Source: JAJYIV01 sp964616135 (GTDB taxonomy: Bacteria; Patescibacteriota; Patescibacteriia; UBA9934; GWF2-40-263). From it: a DNA stretch of 64,000 bases. Positions 23,779 through 30,357 of the stretch are shown piece by piece (position 1 is the first letter of the stretch; every line of letters starts with the position of its first letter). The translations under genes were made by a program, and so were the position numbers. The DNA is taken from positions 4,080 through 68,079 of the forward strand of contig CAZTTQ010000002.1 in assembly GCA_964616135.1 (NCBI GenBank), given 5' to 3'. The notes beneath the pieces were generated by a model. The model saw only the letters and a list, made by a program, of their open reading frames with translations, was not told where the DNA came from and did no database searches.

Positions 23779-24219
23779 ATGAACGACTCCACGCTCGCCC
23801 TCAACCGCCGTGCCTCGTTTGATTATGAATTCCTTGAAACGCTCGAGGGCGGTTTGGCGTTGACCGGGCCGGAAGTGAAGTCGGCAAAAGCCGGACACGT
23901 ACAGCTGACCGGCGCGTTCCTCTTCGTACAAAAAGGAGGACTCTGGCTGAAGGGCGCGCGCATCGCCCCGTACCAGCCCGCCGGCCTCCGCAACGGAGAC
24001 CCGACCCGCGACCGCAAGGTGTTGGTCAAGAAAAAGGACGTGATGCGTTTTGCCGGAAAAACGCAGGCCGATGGATTGACTTTAGTGCCAATTTCGGTGT
24101 ACGTTACGCGCGGTCTTGTGAAGCTGAAGTTCGCTCTCGCGCGCGGAAAAAAGCAATACGAAAAGCGCGACAAGATCAAAAAGCGTGACGCGGCCCGCGA
24201 GGACCGCGAGTACGCGTAA
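23779..24219 (+). CDS. smpB: SsrA-binding protein SmpB
   Basis: A 146-aa RNA-binding protein that carries tmRNA into stalled ribosomes for trans-translation. The family features are all present: N-terminal NRRASFDYEFLETLEGGLALTG (first strand), EVKSAKAGHVQLTGAFL, the central LVKKKDVMRFAG region, YVTRGLVKLKFALARGKKQYEKR, and a basic C-terminal tail (KRDKIKKRDAAREDREYA). The tail folds as a helix in the empty mRNA channel. Length is normal (about 145-160). The tmRNA gene begins only 2 bp after its stop codon, so protein and RNA partner are probably made from one transcript. The promoter position implies a leaderless mRNA with no SD. Confidence 0.97.
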   Translation: MNDSTLALNRRASFDYEFLETLEGGLALTGPEVKSAKAGHVQLTGAFLFVQKGGLWLKGARIAPYQPAGLRNGDPTRDRKVLVKKKDVMRFAGKTQADGLTLVPISVYVTRGLVKLKFALARGKKQYEKRDKIKKRDAAREDREYA

Positions 24220-24221
24220 GC

Positions 24222-24618
24222 GGGACTGTCACGGGTTCGATTCCAATTTCGACCCCGACGAGCAAGCCGAGGACGTATCCGCCCTCGTAAATCCCGGATA
24301 CAGAGAACCCAACTGCCAACGTCTTCTCGAAGGTGCAGAGCGCGATCGCTTCGGCGGCCCGCTCCAACCTCTCTCTGGCCGTCGCCTAAGGGCGTACGAC
24401 CCATCTTCCCTCCTGATGTCTCATAAGGAGCGGCGGGTGTCATATACATGAGGCTTCGGCTCCGCGGCCGTCGGCCACGCGGAGCGACCTGGCGGCCGAC
24501 ACGTCCGGATGGGTTTGGTCCCGTCTACACCATTCGGCCGTACCCAGGCGGGACTGAGCTTGGAGAAGCGTCGCGGAAGAGTTGGAAGACGGGAGTTCAA
24601 TTCTCCCCAGTTCCACCA
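24222..24618 (+). ncRNA. ssrA: tmRNA (transfer-messenger RNA)
   Basis: A 397-nt RNA that rescues stalled ribosomes together with SmpB. The tRNA-like domain is formed by the 5' GGGACTG (24222-24228) pairing with 3' CAGTTCC, then ACCA with the CCA encoded (ends 24618). The T arm GGGAG-TTCAATT-CTCCC lies just before it, and the 5' side has the typical GGTTCGATTCC stretch. The proposed tag frame resumes at GCC 24315 and stops at TAA 24387-24389. It gives a 24-residue tag that begins ANVFSKVQ and ends SLAVA. Ala-Asn at the start and a small hydrophobic end suit a degradation tag, but 24 residues is long. A terminator follows at once. Tag frame is less certain than the gene itself. Confidence 0.92.
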
Positions 24619-24653
24619 AAAGCGCCTCCGGCATTGTGCCGGGGGCTTTTTTG
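24619..24653 (+). terminator. Terminator of tmRNA
   Basis: Stem AAAGCGCCTCCGGCA against TGCCGGGGGCTTT with a 3-nt loop and a following TTTTTTG. It starts right after the CCA end. Confidence 0.9.
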
Positions 24654-24668
24654 TTCCCCAAGCAGCCC

Positions 24669-24697
24669 TTGCCCTCCCCCGGGTTTTCCGCTATCCT
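24669..24697 (+). promoter_or_regulatory. Promoter of infC
   Basis: TTGCCC and TATCCT separated by 17 bp. The -10 ends 14 bp before the ATG at 24712, leaving a leader of only about 8 nt. Confidence 0.7.
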
Positions 24698-24711
24698 CCC
24701 GACAGATTGAT

Positions 24712-25263
24712 ATGCGCATTCACCGCCACCGTTACCAAAAGCCGAAGCTGAACATCCCGGTCTTCGGCGCGAACGAAAAAATCGTTTCGGCCCAAGTTCG
24801 CGTTATTGACGAAAACGGCGTCATGCTCGGCGTCCTGGACACGCCCAAAGCGGTCGCAATGGCGCAAGAACGCGGCCTGGACCTGGTGGAAGTGAACCCG
24901 GCCGCCGAACCGCCGGTGTGCAAGTTCCTGGACTTCGGCCAGTTCAAGTACCAAAAGGAGAAAGAGGTGCGCAAGCAAAAAGCCCAGTCGGCCGAAGTGG
25001 AAATCAAGGGCATCCGCCTGTCCCTCCGCATCGGGCCCGGCGACTTTGAAACCCGCCACCAGCAGGCCAAGAAATTCTTTGAACGCGGCGACAAGGTAAA
25101 GATCGAATTGCCCCTCCGCGGCCGTGAAAAAGCCTTCCGGGAGGGCGGTTACGACGTGGTGAACAAGTTCATCGAACTCCTCCGGACGGACTTTCCCCTG
25201 CGCATCGAGTCCGCCCTGACCTACCAAAACGGCAAGATTACCGCGATTTTGGCACGCGAATAA
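24712..25263 (+). CDS. infC: Translation initiation factor IF-3
   Basis: A 183-aa protein, start MRIHRHRYQKPKLNIPVFGANEKI (ATG 24712). The N-domain (residues 10-80) contains VRVIDENGVMLGVLDTPKAVAMA and VEVNPAAEPPVCKFLDFGQFKYQKEK. The linker is Lys-rich. The C-domain (residues 95-183) has KGIRLSLRIGPGDFETRHQQAKKFFERGDKVKIEL. IF-3 binds the 30S subunit, prevents premature 50S joining and checks the start codon. The order infC-rpmI-rplT is the classic operon, though here rpmI has its own strong promoter as well. The start is ATG, not the AUU used for autoregulation in enterobacteria, and the short leader leaves no room for an SD. Confidence 0.97.
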   Translation: MRIHRHRYQKPKLNIPVFGANEKIVSAQVRVIDENGVMLGVLDTPKAVAMAQERGLDLVEVNPAAEPPVCKFLDFGQFKYQKEKEVRKQKAQSAEVEIKGIRLSLRIGPGDFETRHQQAKKFFERGDKVKIELPLRGREKAFREGGYDVVNKFIELLRTDFPLRIESALTYQNGKITAILARE

Positions 25264-25267
25264 GGCA

Positions 25268-25296
25268 TTGACAGGCGACGGCCCTTCCTCTATACT
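25268..25296 (+). promoter_or_regulatory. Promoter of rpmI-rplT
   Basis: TTGACA and TATACT separated by 17 bp, immediately after the infC stop. Predicted leader about 20 nt. Confidence 0.8.
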
Positions 25297-25323
25297 CCCC
25301 GCATTCATTGACGTATCCACCTT

Positions 25324-25518
25324 ATGAAGCTCAAGACCCACAAGGCCCTCGCCAAGCGCCTCCGCGTGACCAAGACCGGCAAGGTCATGAAGCGCCACGC
25401 CGGCCAGGCCCACTTCAACTCCCGCAACTCCGGCAAGATCACGCGCAAGAAGCGCCGTGACCATGAACTCTCCGGTGCGCATGCCAAGGCCGTCCAGACC
25501 CTGCTCCACACCTCTTAA
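25324..25518 (+). CDS. rpmI: 50S ribosomal protein bL35
   Basis: A 64-aa highly basic protein: MKLKTHKALAKRLRVTKTGKV, then RRDHELSGAHAKAVQTLLHTS. It matches bL35 in length and in the N-terminal K-x-K-T-H/S-K-x-x-x-KR-x-x-x-T-x-x-GK pattern. It binds 23S rRNA deep in the large subunit. It is followed 21 bp later by rplT and expressed from the promoter in front of it, giving separate control from infC. Confidence 0.97.
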   Translation: MKLKTHKALAKRLRVTKTGKVMKRHAGQAHFNSRNSGKITRKKRRDHELSGAHAKAVQTLLHTS

Positions 25519-25539
25519 TCCCCTTTCCGTAACCTTCCT

Positions 25540-25890
25540 ATGCCTCGCGTCAAACGCGGCGTACAGCACGTCAAACGCCGCCGCAACCTGCTGAAGAAGA
25601 CCAAGGGGATGATGTGGGGCCGCAAGTCCAAGATCAAGCTTGCCCGCACCGCGTTCCTGAAGGCCGGCCAGACCGCCTTCAAAGACCGCCGCCGCAAGAA
25701 GCGTGAAATGCGCCGCCTGTGGACCATCCGCATCAACGCGGCCGTCCGCCCGCTCGGCCTTTCCTACAGCCGCTTCATTGACTCCTTGAAGAAAGCCAAC
25801 GTGAGCATGGACCGCAAGGTTCTCTCCTTCTTGGCCAAGGACTACCCCGCCGTCTTCGAAGCCGTCCTGAAACAGGTCGCTTCCAAGTAA
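25540..25890 (+). CDS. rplT: 50S ribosomal protein bL20
   Basis: A 116-aa basic protein of normal bL20 length: MPRVKRGVQHVKRRRNLLKKTKGMMWGRKSKIKLARTAF near the start, then RLWTIRINAAVRPLGLSYSRFIDSLKKANV. The long N-terminal helix inserts into 23S rRNA during early 50S assembly. In many bacteria bL20 represses its own operon. I see no obvious bL20-binding pseudoknot in the short rpmI leader, so that control is probably absent. An intrinsic terminator follows. Confidence 0.97.
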   Translation: MPRVKRGVQHVKRRRNLLKKTKGMMWGRKSKIKLARTAFLKAGQTAFKDRRRKKREMRRLWTIRINAAVRPLGLSYSRFIDSLKKANVSMDRKVLSFLAKDYPAVFEAVLKQVASK

Positions 25891-25894
25891 CAAA

Positions 25895-25922
25895 ACATCC
25901 GCCCCAACGGGCGGGTTTTTTG
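25895..25922 (+). terminator. Terminator of rpmI-rplT
   Basis: Stem CCGCCC (25899-25904) and GGGCGG (25909-25914) with loop CAAC, followed by TTTTTTG. Confidence 0.9.
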
Positions 25923-25937
25923 TTCACAGACAATCCC

Positions 25938-25966
25938 TTGCCATCCAAAAGGCCCCGTGCTACTAT
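25938..25966 (+). promoter_or_regulatory. Promoter of tRNA-Asp
   Basis: TTGCCA and TACTAT separated by 17 bp, with the -10 ending 18 bp before the mature tRNA. Confidence 0.7.
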
Positions 25967-25984
25967 CTCCCCACAAATCAGCAC

Positions 25985-26062
25985 GGACCGGTGGTGTAGC
26001 CCGGTTAACACGTCTCCCTGTCACGGAGAAGTTCGCGGGTTCGAATCCCGTCCGGTCCGCCA
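25985..26062 (+). tRNA. tRNA-Asp (GTC)
   Basis: The cloverleaf is complete. Acceptor stem GGACCGG pairs with CCGGTCC. The anticodon stem CTCCC/GGAGA region encloses the loop CTGTCAC with anticodon GTC. The T arm is GCGGG-TTCGAAT-CCCGT. The discriminator is G and CCA is encoded. An intrinsic terminator follows. The last part of the tRNA is duplicated 184 bp downstream. Confidence 0.96.
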
Positions 26063-26067
26063 GAAAA
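26042..26067 (+). repeat. 26-bp direct repeat, copy 1 (tRNA-Asp 3' end)
   Basis: It covers the T-arm 3' side, acceptor 3' strand, CCA and four following bases, and is identical to 26226-26251. A repeated tRNA 3' end is the usual mark of site-specific integration at a tRNA gene. Confidence 0.9.
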
Positions 26068-26090
26068 CCCCCGACTCGTTCGGGGTTTTT
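26064..26090 (+). terminator. Terminator of tRNA-Asp
   Basis: Stem AAAACCCCCGA against TCGGGGTTTTT, just after the CCA end. Confidence 0.85.
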
Positions 26091-26225
26091 CTATTGCGCG
26101 GACCATCAGCAAGCCAACCGCTTGGCTTGCGTCGGGATGAGAACGCCGGAGCCTTATTCCGCCACCAGGCGGAATGGCGAGGCGGTGGCCAGGCCGAGGG
26201 AGCGACGGCGACCGAGAGCCGAGGC
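26068..26225. other. Non-coding segment between tRNA-Asp direct repeats
   Basis: 158 bp without a credible gene. It holds the tRNA terminator and two perfect hairpins: GCAAGCCAA/TTGGCTTGC (26109-26117 with 26122-26130) and ATTCCGCC/GGCGGAAT (26156-26163 with 26168-26175). It could be the remnant of an excised element or a miniature element. Confidence 0.45.
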
Positions 26226-26251
26226 CGAATCCCGTCCGGTCCGCCAGAAAA
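26226..26251 (+). repeat. 26-bp direct repeat, copy 2 (displaced tRNA 3' end)
   Basis: An exact copy of 26042-26067 without an attached tRNA body. It resembles an att site left at the far side of an integrated or lost element. Confidence 0.85.
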
Positions 26252-26280
26252 AACCTAAATTTACGTCAGGTTTTTTCTTT
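26248..26280 (+). terminator. Weak terminator-like hairpin after the displaced repeat
   Basis: AAAAAACCT (26248-26256) pairs with AGGTTTTTT (26268-26276) followed by CTTTT. The stem is AT-rich, so it is weak. Confidence 0.5.
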
Positions 26281-26295
26281 TGCGGGGATTCTCCC

Positions 26296-26324
26296 TTTCC
26301 AAGAACCCCCGTCTGGGCTACGAT
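26296..26324 (+). promoter_or_regulatory. Candidate promoter of the HNH-repeat gene
   Basis: TTTCCA and TACGAT separated by 17 bp; predicted leader about 11 nt. The -35 is weak. Confidence 0.45.
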
Positions 26325-26341
26325 CTAGCCCATTCATTCGT

Positions 26342-26626
26342 ATGGCACTCCCCAAACCCAAAACCGCCGCCGCCCGCGCGGCCCTGGACGCCAAGCTCTT
26401 CCAAAACATGGAAGTGATTTGGAAGAAGACGGGGCGCCAGCCGACCTATAGTGAAATGGAAGCAGCCACCGTCGACTTCCCCATTGGGGCGTACGCGGAA
26501 CGCTTTGGCAGCTGGCTGCAGGCCTGCTCCGAGTTCATCAAGTACCGCCACCGCACCAAGGGGAACATGCAATTCAAGAATCCGGTAAAGCCGTCGTGGA
26601 GCGGCAAGAAATCCTTCGACGAATAA
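26342..26626 (+). CDS. Small protein with a homing-endonuclease-associated (HNH) repeat
   Basis: A 94-aa protein. Residues about 18-65 read KLFQNMEVIWKKTGRQPTYS, then EMEAATVDFPIGAYAERFGSW, then LQACSEFIKY. This matches the HNH-associated repeat pattern (x-LG-x-x-PT-x-x-E, then Y-x-x-x-FGSW-x-x-A), a small helical DNA-recognition unit usually attached to HNH homing endonucleases. Here it stands alone with a basic tail (RHRTKGNMQF, then KPSWSGKKS) and no nuclease domain, so it is probably a DNA-binding regulator or a relic of a homing enzyme. It lies next to the duplicated tRNA-Asp end, which fits a mobile-element history. It has its own terminator. Confidence 0.75.
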   Translation: MALPKPKTAAARAALDAKLFQNMEVIWKKTGRQPTYSEMEAATVDFPIGAYAERFGSWLQACSEFIKYRHRTKGNMQFKNPVKPSWSGKKSFDE

Positions 26627-26658
26627 AAAAGCCCGGCCATGTTGGTCGGACGTTTTTC
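26625..26658 (+). terminator. Terminator after the HNH-repeat gene
   Basis: Stem CCGGCCA (26633-26639) with TGGTCGG (26643-26649, one G-U pair), followed by CGTTTTTCC. Confidence 0.7.
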
Positions 26659-26675
26659 CTAATATCCTTGATACA

Positions 26676-26705
26676 TTGACAGATGGATGAAAAACCCCCT
26701 AAGGT
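26676..26705 (+). promoter_or_regulatory. Candidate promoter of the DUF5701 gene
   Basis: TTGACA (perfect) and TAAGGT separated by 18 bp; leader about 75 nt. Confidence 0.55.
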
Positions 26706-26785
26706 CCCTTCGTTGTCCGAAACCCCTTCGGGAACCCTTCCATGAGGATCATGGCTACGCACGTTCATCAGACATCGAGGAAGGC

Positions 26786-27664
26786 ATGCCGAAGCCGAAA
26801 GGATACACCGTTCTCCCAATCGATACGGGCCCATACTCCATACGGGCGAGGATCAAGGCGTCAAACCCCGAGATCGGCTATGAATCTCTGGTAAAAGAGG
26901 AGCAGCGCATCTACCGTGAGGCGCTTGCCTCTGTCCGTGCGGCCTGGGAGGAACGGCGGTACGCGCACCACCAGAAGAGACCGCCCAAATCTAGCGTGCC
27001 TGAGGCAATCGTGACGGACCTCGAGTGCTTTTTCGACGCCCAACTCGACCTGGTCGGGAAAGAGGAGAACCTCTTCTTCCGCAGCCATCTCCTGAGGCAG
27101 AGGAAACGAGTAATCGAAAAGGCCCTGGGGATGGGCATTGGACACGGGAGGATTCCGTTCCTGGCAGTCGTCCCTTCCCCATTCCTGAGCATCTACACGC
27201 AGATGGGCATGCACACACGTACGTACCCGCGACATTCGGGAGACCACGTGTTTCAGGGCTCCGCGTACATCAACACGAACGATCTCGAGGACGCCGTCGA
27301 GACGCCGAAGGACCCATACTTTATCTTCGACGTCGACGACGGGCTCGACCACGAACAGAACTGTCCGCCGAATGAGGCACTCGTCCTCATCAAGGCCCGC
27401 AGCCGCCAAGCGCTCACAACAGCCGAAATCATGGCTCTGGGCCGCACGTTGTCGCGTGAGAACATCGTCGCGCTCGCCTCGCGCAGGAAGGACGCCAAGG
27501 CCTATCCGCTCATCTGGAGCAACGAGGGATGGCCGAATCTCCAGTGGCTGGAAGAAGGCCCCGAAGACTGGCAGAACATCTGGCGGCACGTCCACTACCC
27601 ATCGTGCGGTGCCCGCGATACCACGTCGGACATGTACTACGAACAACGGATCCCTCTCCCCTAA
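26786..27664 (+). CDS. DUF5701 family protein
   Basis: A 292-aa soluble protein from MPKPKGYTVLPIDTGPYSIR (ATG 26786, preceded by an SD-like GAGGA). The family, known mainly from CPR and other small genomes, has no established function. The sequence shows an N-terminal helical part (residues 30-90), a central block with HLLRQRKRVIEKALGMGIGHGRIPFLAVVP and QGSAYINTNDLEDAVETP (residues 105-185), and then PYFIFDVDDG. The C-terminal half contains LTTAEIMALGRTLSRENIVALASR, a helical pattern typical of the family, and a Trp-rich end (WSNEGWPNLQWLEEGPEDW). No signal peptide is present. Unlike most neighbours it has a visible SD and a longer leader, and it is monocistronic with a strong terminator. 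Family assignment is by recognition of the sequence pattern. Confidence 0.75.
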   Translation: MPKPKGYTVLPIDTGPYSIRARIKASNPEIGYESLVKEEQRIYREALASVRAAWEERRYAHHQKRPPKSSVPEAIVTDLECFFDAQLDLVGKEENLFFRSHLLRQRKRVIEKALGMGIGHGRIPFLAVVPSPFLSIYTQMGMHTRTYPRHSGDHVFQGSAYINTNDLEDAVETPKDPYFIFDVDDGLDHEQNCPPNEALVLIKARSRQALTTAEIMALGRTLSRENIVALASRRKDAKAYPLIWSNEGWPNLQWLEEGPEDWQNIWRHVHYPSCGARDTTSDMYYEQRIPLP

Positions 27665-27666
27665 CG

Positions 27667-27711
27667 AAACCGCCCGACGACCGACTGGTCGAAGGGCGGT
27701 ATTTTTTTATT
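27667..27711 (+). terminator. Terminator after the DUF5701 gene
   Basis: Outer stem ACCGCCC (27669-27675) with GGGCGGT (27694-27700), an inner GACC/GGTC, followed by ATTTTTTTATT. The pyruvate kinase gene converges on it. Confidence 0.88.
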
Positions 27712-29113
27712 CCACTTCCACCAAGTCGAACCCGCGGCCATGTTCCGCCCCAAGGACAACGGCGAGGCGCATGCCGGCTTTGATGAGACCCTCCTTGCGC
27801 AGATGGGCAAGCGCTTTCTTTAACAGGGCCTTCGGCTCCTTTCCCGGAAGCACGATCGGCCGAACCCCCCAACGGATGTTGTTCTGCTGGGCCAGTGTGT
27901 CATTAGGAGCCACCAGGAACAGCGGGACCTCCGGATGGGCCATATGGAGCCGTTCGCTCCACGGGGCAAGCGTCAGGGACGCGACGACGCCGTCAATGTG
28001 CCGGCCGGTCGCCAAGGATTTGAGCGCCTGGGCGACGGATACTTCCAGTGCCTGCGGACGCGGGCGGATGGGAGCAATGTCGTCGTACGGCGATTTTTCC
28101 GCCTCACGGATGATGCGAGCCATGGTCGCGACGGATTCCACCGGGTATTTCCCGCTGGCCGTCTCGCCGGAAAGCATCGTGGCGTCCGTATGGTCGAACA
28201 CGGCGTTCGCGACGTCGGACACCTCCGCGCGGGTCGGGCGCGGATTGCGGATCATGGAGTCCAACATCTGGGTGGCGACAACGACGGGCTTCCCCGCCAA
28301 CCGCGCTAAATCCACGATGGCCTTTTGGCGGACCGGCACGGCCTCCGCCGGAATTTCCACGCCCAGGTCGCCGCGGGCGACCATGACGCCGTCCGCCTCC
28401 GCGAGGATTTCCTCAAACCGCTCCACGGCCTCGTGTTTTTCAATCTTCACCATGATGCGCGGGGGCACGCGATTTTTAGAAGCCCCTTTCACCAGGCGTC
28501 GCAGGGCACGGACGTCGTCCGGGGACGTGACAAAGGATAAGGCGAGCCAATCCGCCCCGATCCCCGTGGCGAACACCGCGTCCGCCTTGTCTTTGGCAGT
28601 CAACGCCGGCACGCGCAGGGTGGTGTCCGGAAAGTTCATACCCTTGTGGGAGAACAAGGTCCCGCCATTGATAACCTTGGCGCGGATTTCCTTGCCATGG
28701 ATGGCAACGACGCGCACTTGGTACAAGCCGTCTTCAATCAAGATACGATGGCCAACCTGAACGTCCGTATGGAGGCCCTTGTACGTCACGGGAATGACGC
28801 TTCCCTTGTACGTATCCACGGCCGTCGAAAAGGTGACGGATGTTCCCGTTTTCATTTCAACCCCCTGTTCCGGCATGGTGCCAAGACGGATTTTTGGTCC
28901 CTGGAGATCCGCCAGCACAGCGACCGGCTCCCCAACCTTTGCAGCGGCGGCACGCACATGCGTATACAACACCGCGTGTTCCGCGTGGGTGCCGTGCGAG
29001 AAGTTGAGCCGCGCGACGTTCATACCCGCGCGCATGAGCGCGAGAAGCGCGGACGGGGTGTGCGAAGAGGGACCGATGGTGCAGACGATTTTTGTATGTT
29101 TGGCAGGAACCAT
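27707..29113 (-). CDS. pyk: Pyruvate kinase
   Basis: A 468-aa enzyme that turns phosphoenolpyruvate and ADP into pyruvate and ATP, the last step of glycolysis. The start MVPAKHTKIVCTIGPSS (ATG 29113) lies 1 bp after the stop of htrA. Signature segments are in order: MNVARLNFSHG (residues 30-40), the B-domain lid (about 70-165), IMVKIEKHEAVERFEEIL with the catalytic Lys, DGVMVARGDLGVEIPAE, ATQMLDSMIRNPRPTRAEVSDVANAVFD, and the regulatory C-domain (from about 345). The C-domain lacks the extra PEP-utiliser domain of some Firmicutes enzymes. Substrate-level ATP formation suits a fermentative CPR lifestyle. Confidence 0.96.
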   Translation of the reverse strand: MVPAKHTKIVCTIGPSSHTPSALLALMRAGMNVARLNFSHGTHAEHAVLYTHVRAAAAKVGEPVAVLADLQGPKIRLGTMPEQGVEMKTGTSVTFSTAVDTYKGSVIPVTYKGLHTDVQVGHRILIEDGLYQVRVVAIHGKEIRAKVINGGTLFSHKGMNFPDTTLRVPALTAKDKADAVFATGIGADWLALSFVTSPDDVRALRRLVKGASKNRVPPRIMVKIEKHEAVERFEEILAEADGVMVARGDLGVEIPAEAVPVRQKAIVDLARLAGKPVVVATQMLDSMIRNPRPTRAEVSDVANAVFDHTDATMLSGETASGKYPVESVATMARIIREAEKSPYDDIAPIRPRPQALEVSVAQALKSLATGRHIDGVVASLTLAPWSERLHMAHPEVPLFLVAPNDTLAQQNNIRWGVRPIVLPGKEPKALLKKALAHLRKEGLIKAGMRLAVVLGAEHGRGFDLVEVE

Positions 29114-29114
29114 A

Positions 29115-30296
29115 TTAGGAAGCGGGATTGGTCGGGAATTCACGGAGCGTCGCCTCCAGGGTAAGTTCTTTTGTCCCGCGCAGCACGCGGAGAGCCACCG
29201 ACTGGCCGGGCATGCACTGCGCGATATAGGCGCTCAGGGACAGCGTATCTCCCAGCACTTGGCCGTCGATGGACAGGACCACGTCCCCGTTCTGTAGGCC
29301 GGCCGCGGCCGCGGGGCCGTCGTCCGCAACGGCATTCTCCGCCCCCGGCGCACGGGAACCGACCAGGGCGCCACGACGGACCGTCAGGCCTTCCGCCGTC
29401 GCCGTTTCATCATCCAACATGGCGTACCGGACGCCGAGCCACGGACGCACGATGCGCCCGTAGCGTTCCACGTCCGTCACGGCCTTTTTCAATTCGTTTA
29501 CGGGAATGGCAAACCCGATGGACTGGCCGTCATGGCTGACGGCGGTGTTCATGCCGACCACCTCCCCAAGCAAGTTGAGCAACGGTCCGCCCGAATTGCC
29601 AGGATTGATGGCGGCGTCCGTCTGGATAGCGCGCTCGATGACATCCCCGGCCATCCCGGGGTCCCCGGCAACCACGCGGCGGTTCACCCCGGACACGACG
29701 CCCTTGGTGACGGTGTTGTGGAAGGCGGAGAGCGTGTTGCCCACCGCGATAACCGTCTGGCCGGCACGCACCGCGTCTGAATCGCCCAGGACCACCACGG
29801 GATACCCGCTGCCGGACACGCGTAATAACGCGACGTCCAGGAACGGGTCAACGGAGATAAGCTTGGCCGGCAATTCCGCCCCGTCGTTGGTCAGAACAGT
29901 AAAAAAGGCCGTCGGTTCGGAGACGACGTGCCGATTGGTCACGATAAGGCCGTCAGCGGAGACAAGAAACCCCGTGCCGCCGCCGAGAACCACGGCGCTT
30001 TTCCCGTCGGAGGAAAGACGCTTGATGACGACGCTGACGACGGCGGGGCGCACCTGGTCCACGACCGAAATGGTCGCCTGTTCGTCCTCCATAGGGCCCA
30101 ATTCCGAAGAACCTTGGACGGGTGCCGCGTTCGCGCGACCCGCACCCCACGCAAGCAAGGCCGTGTCCGTGCCGCGCCATGCACCAGCGATCAGCGACGC
30201 AGAGACCGCACCTGATACGGCACCGATGATCGCCGAAAACGCCATGGATGCGACCATGACGGTTTGCGTATTGGACGACTTCCCCCGTGTAGCCAT
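29115..30296 (-). CDS. HtrA/DegP-type serine protease with PDZ domain
   Basis: A 393-aa membrane-anchored protease for protein quality control outside the cytoplasm. The N-terminal helix (residues about 14-42) anchors it. The trypsin-like domain has an intact triad: His in IVTNRHVV (near residue 122), Asp in DPFLDVALL (near 152), Ser in GNSGGPL (near 234). A single PDZ domain (about 285-385) contains GLQNGDVVLSIDGQVL. It is co-transcribed with pyk (1-bp gap). A -10-like TATACT lies just upstream and overlaps the ftsZ terminator region. It contrasts with the inactive HtrA-like protein at 19584-20618. Confidence 0.94.
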   Translation of the reverse strand: MATRGKSSNTQTVMVASMAFSAIIGAVSGAVSASLIAGAWRGTDTALLAWGAGRANAAPVQGSSELGPMEDEQATISVVDQVRPAVVSVVIKRLSSDGKSAVVLGGGTGFLVSADGLIVTNRHVVSEPTAFFTVLTNDGAELPAKLISVDPFLDVALLRVSGSGYPVVVLGDSDAVRAGQTVIAVGNTLSAFHNTVTKGVVSGVNRRVVAGDPGMAGDVIERAIQTDAAINPGNSGGPLLNLLGEVVGMNTAVSHDGQSIGFAIPVNELKKAVTDVERYGRIVRPWLGVRYAMLDDETATAEGLTVRRGALVGSRAPGAENAVADDGPAAAAGLQNGDVVLSIDGQVLGDTLSLSAYIAQCMPGQSVALRVLRGTKELTLEATLREFPTNPAS

Positions 30297-30324
30297 AGAT
30301 CCTCAAATCACGGACAGTATAGCG

Positions 30325-30356
30325 CAAAAAGAAATCCGCCCCAACGGGCGGATTTG
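30325..30356 (-). terminator. Terminator of ftsZ
   Basis: A perfect 10-bp stem (30332-30341 with 30346-30355) with loop CAAC and a T-run on the minus strand. Confidence 0.9.
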
Positions 30357-30357
30357 C

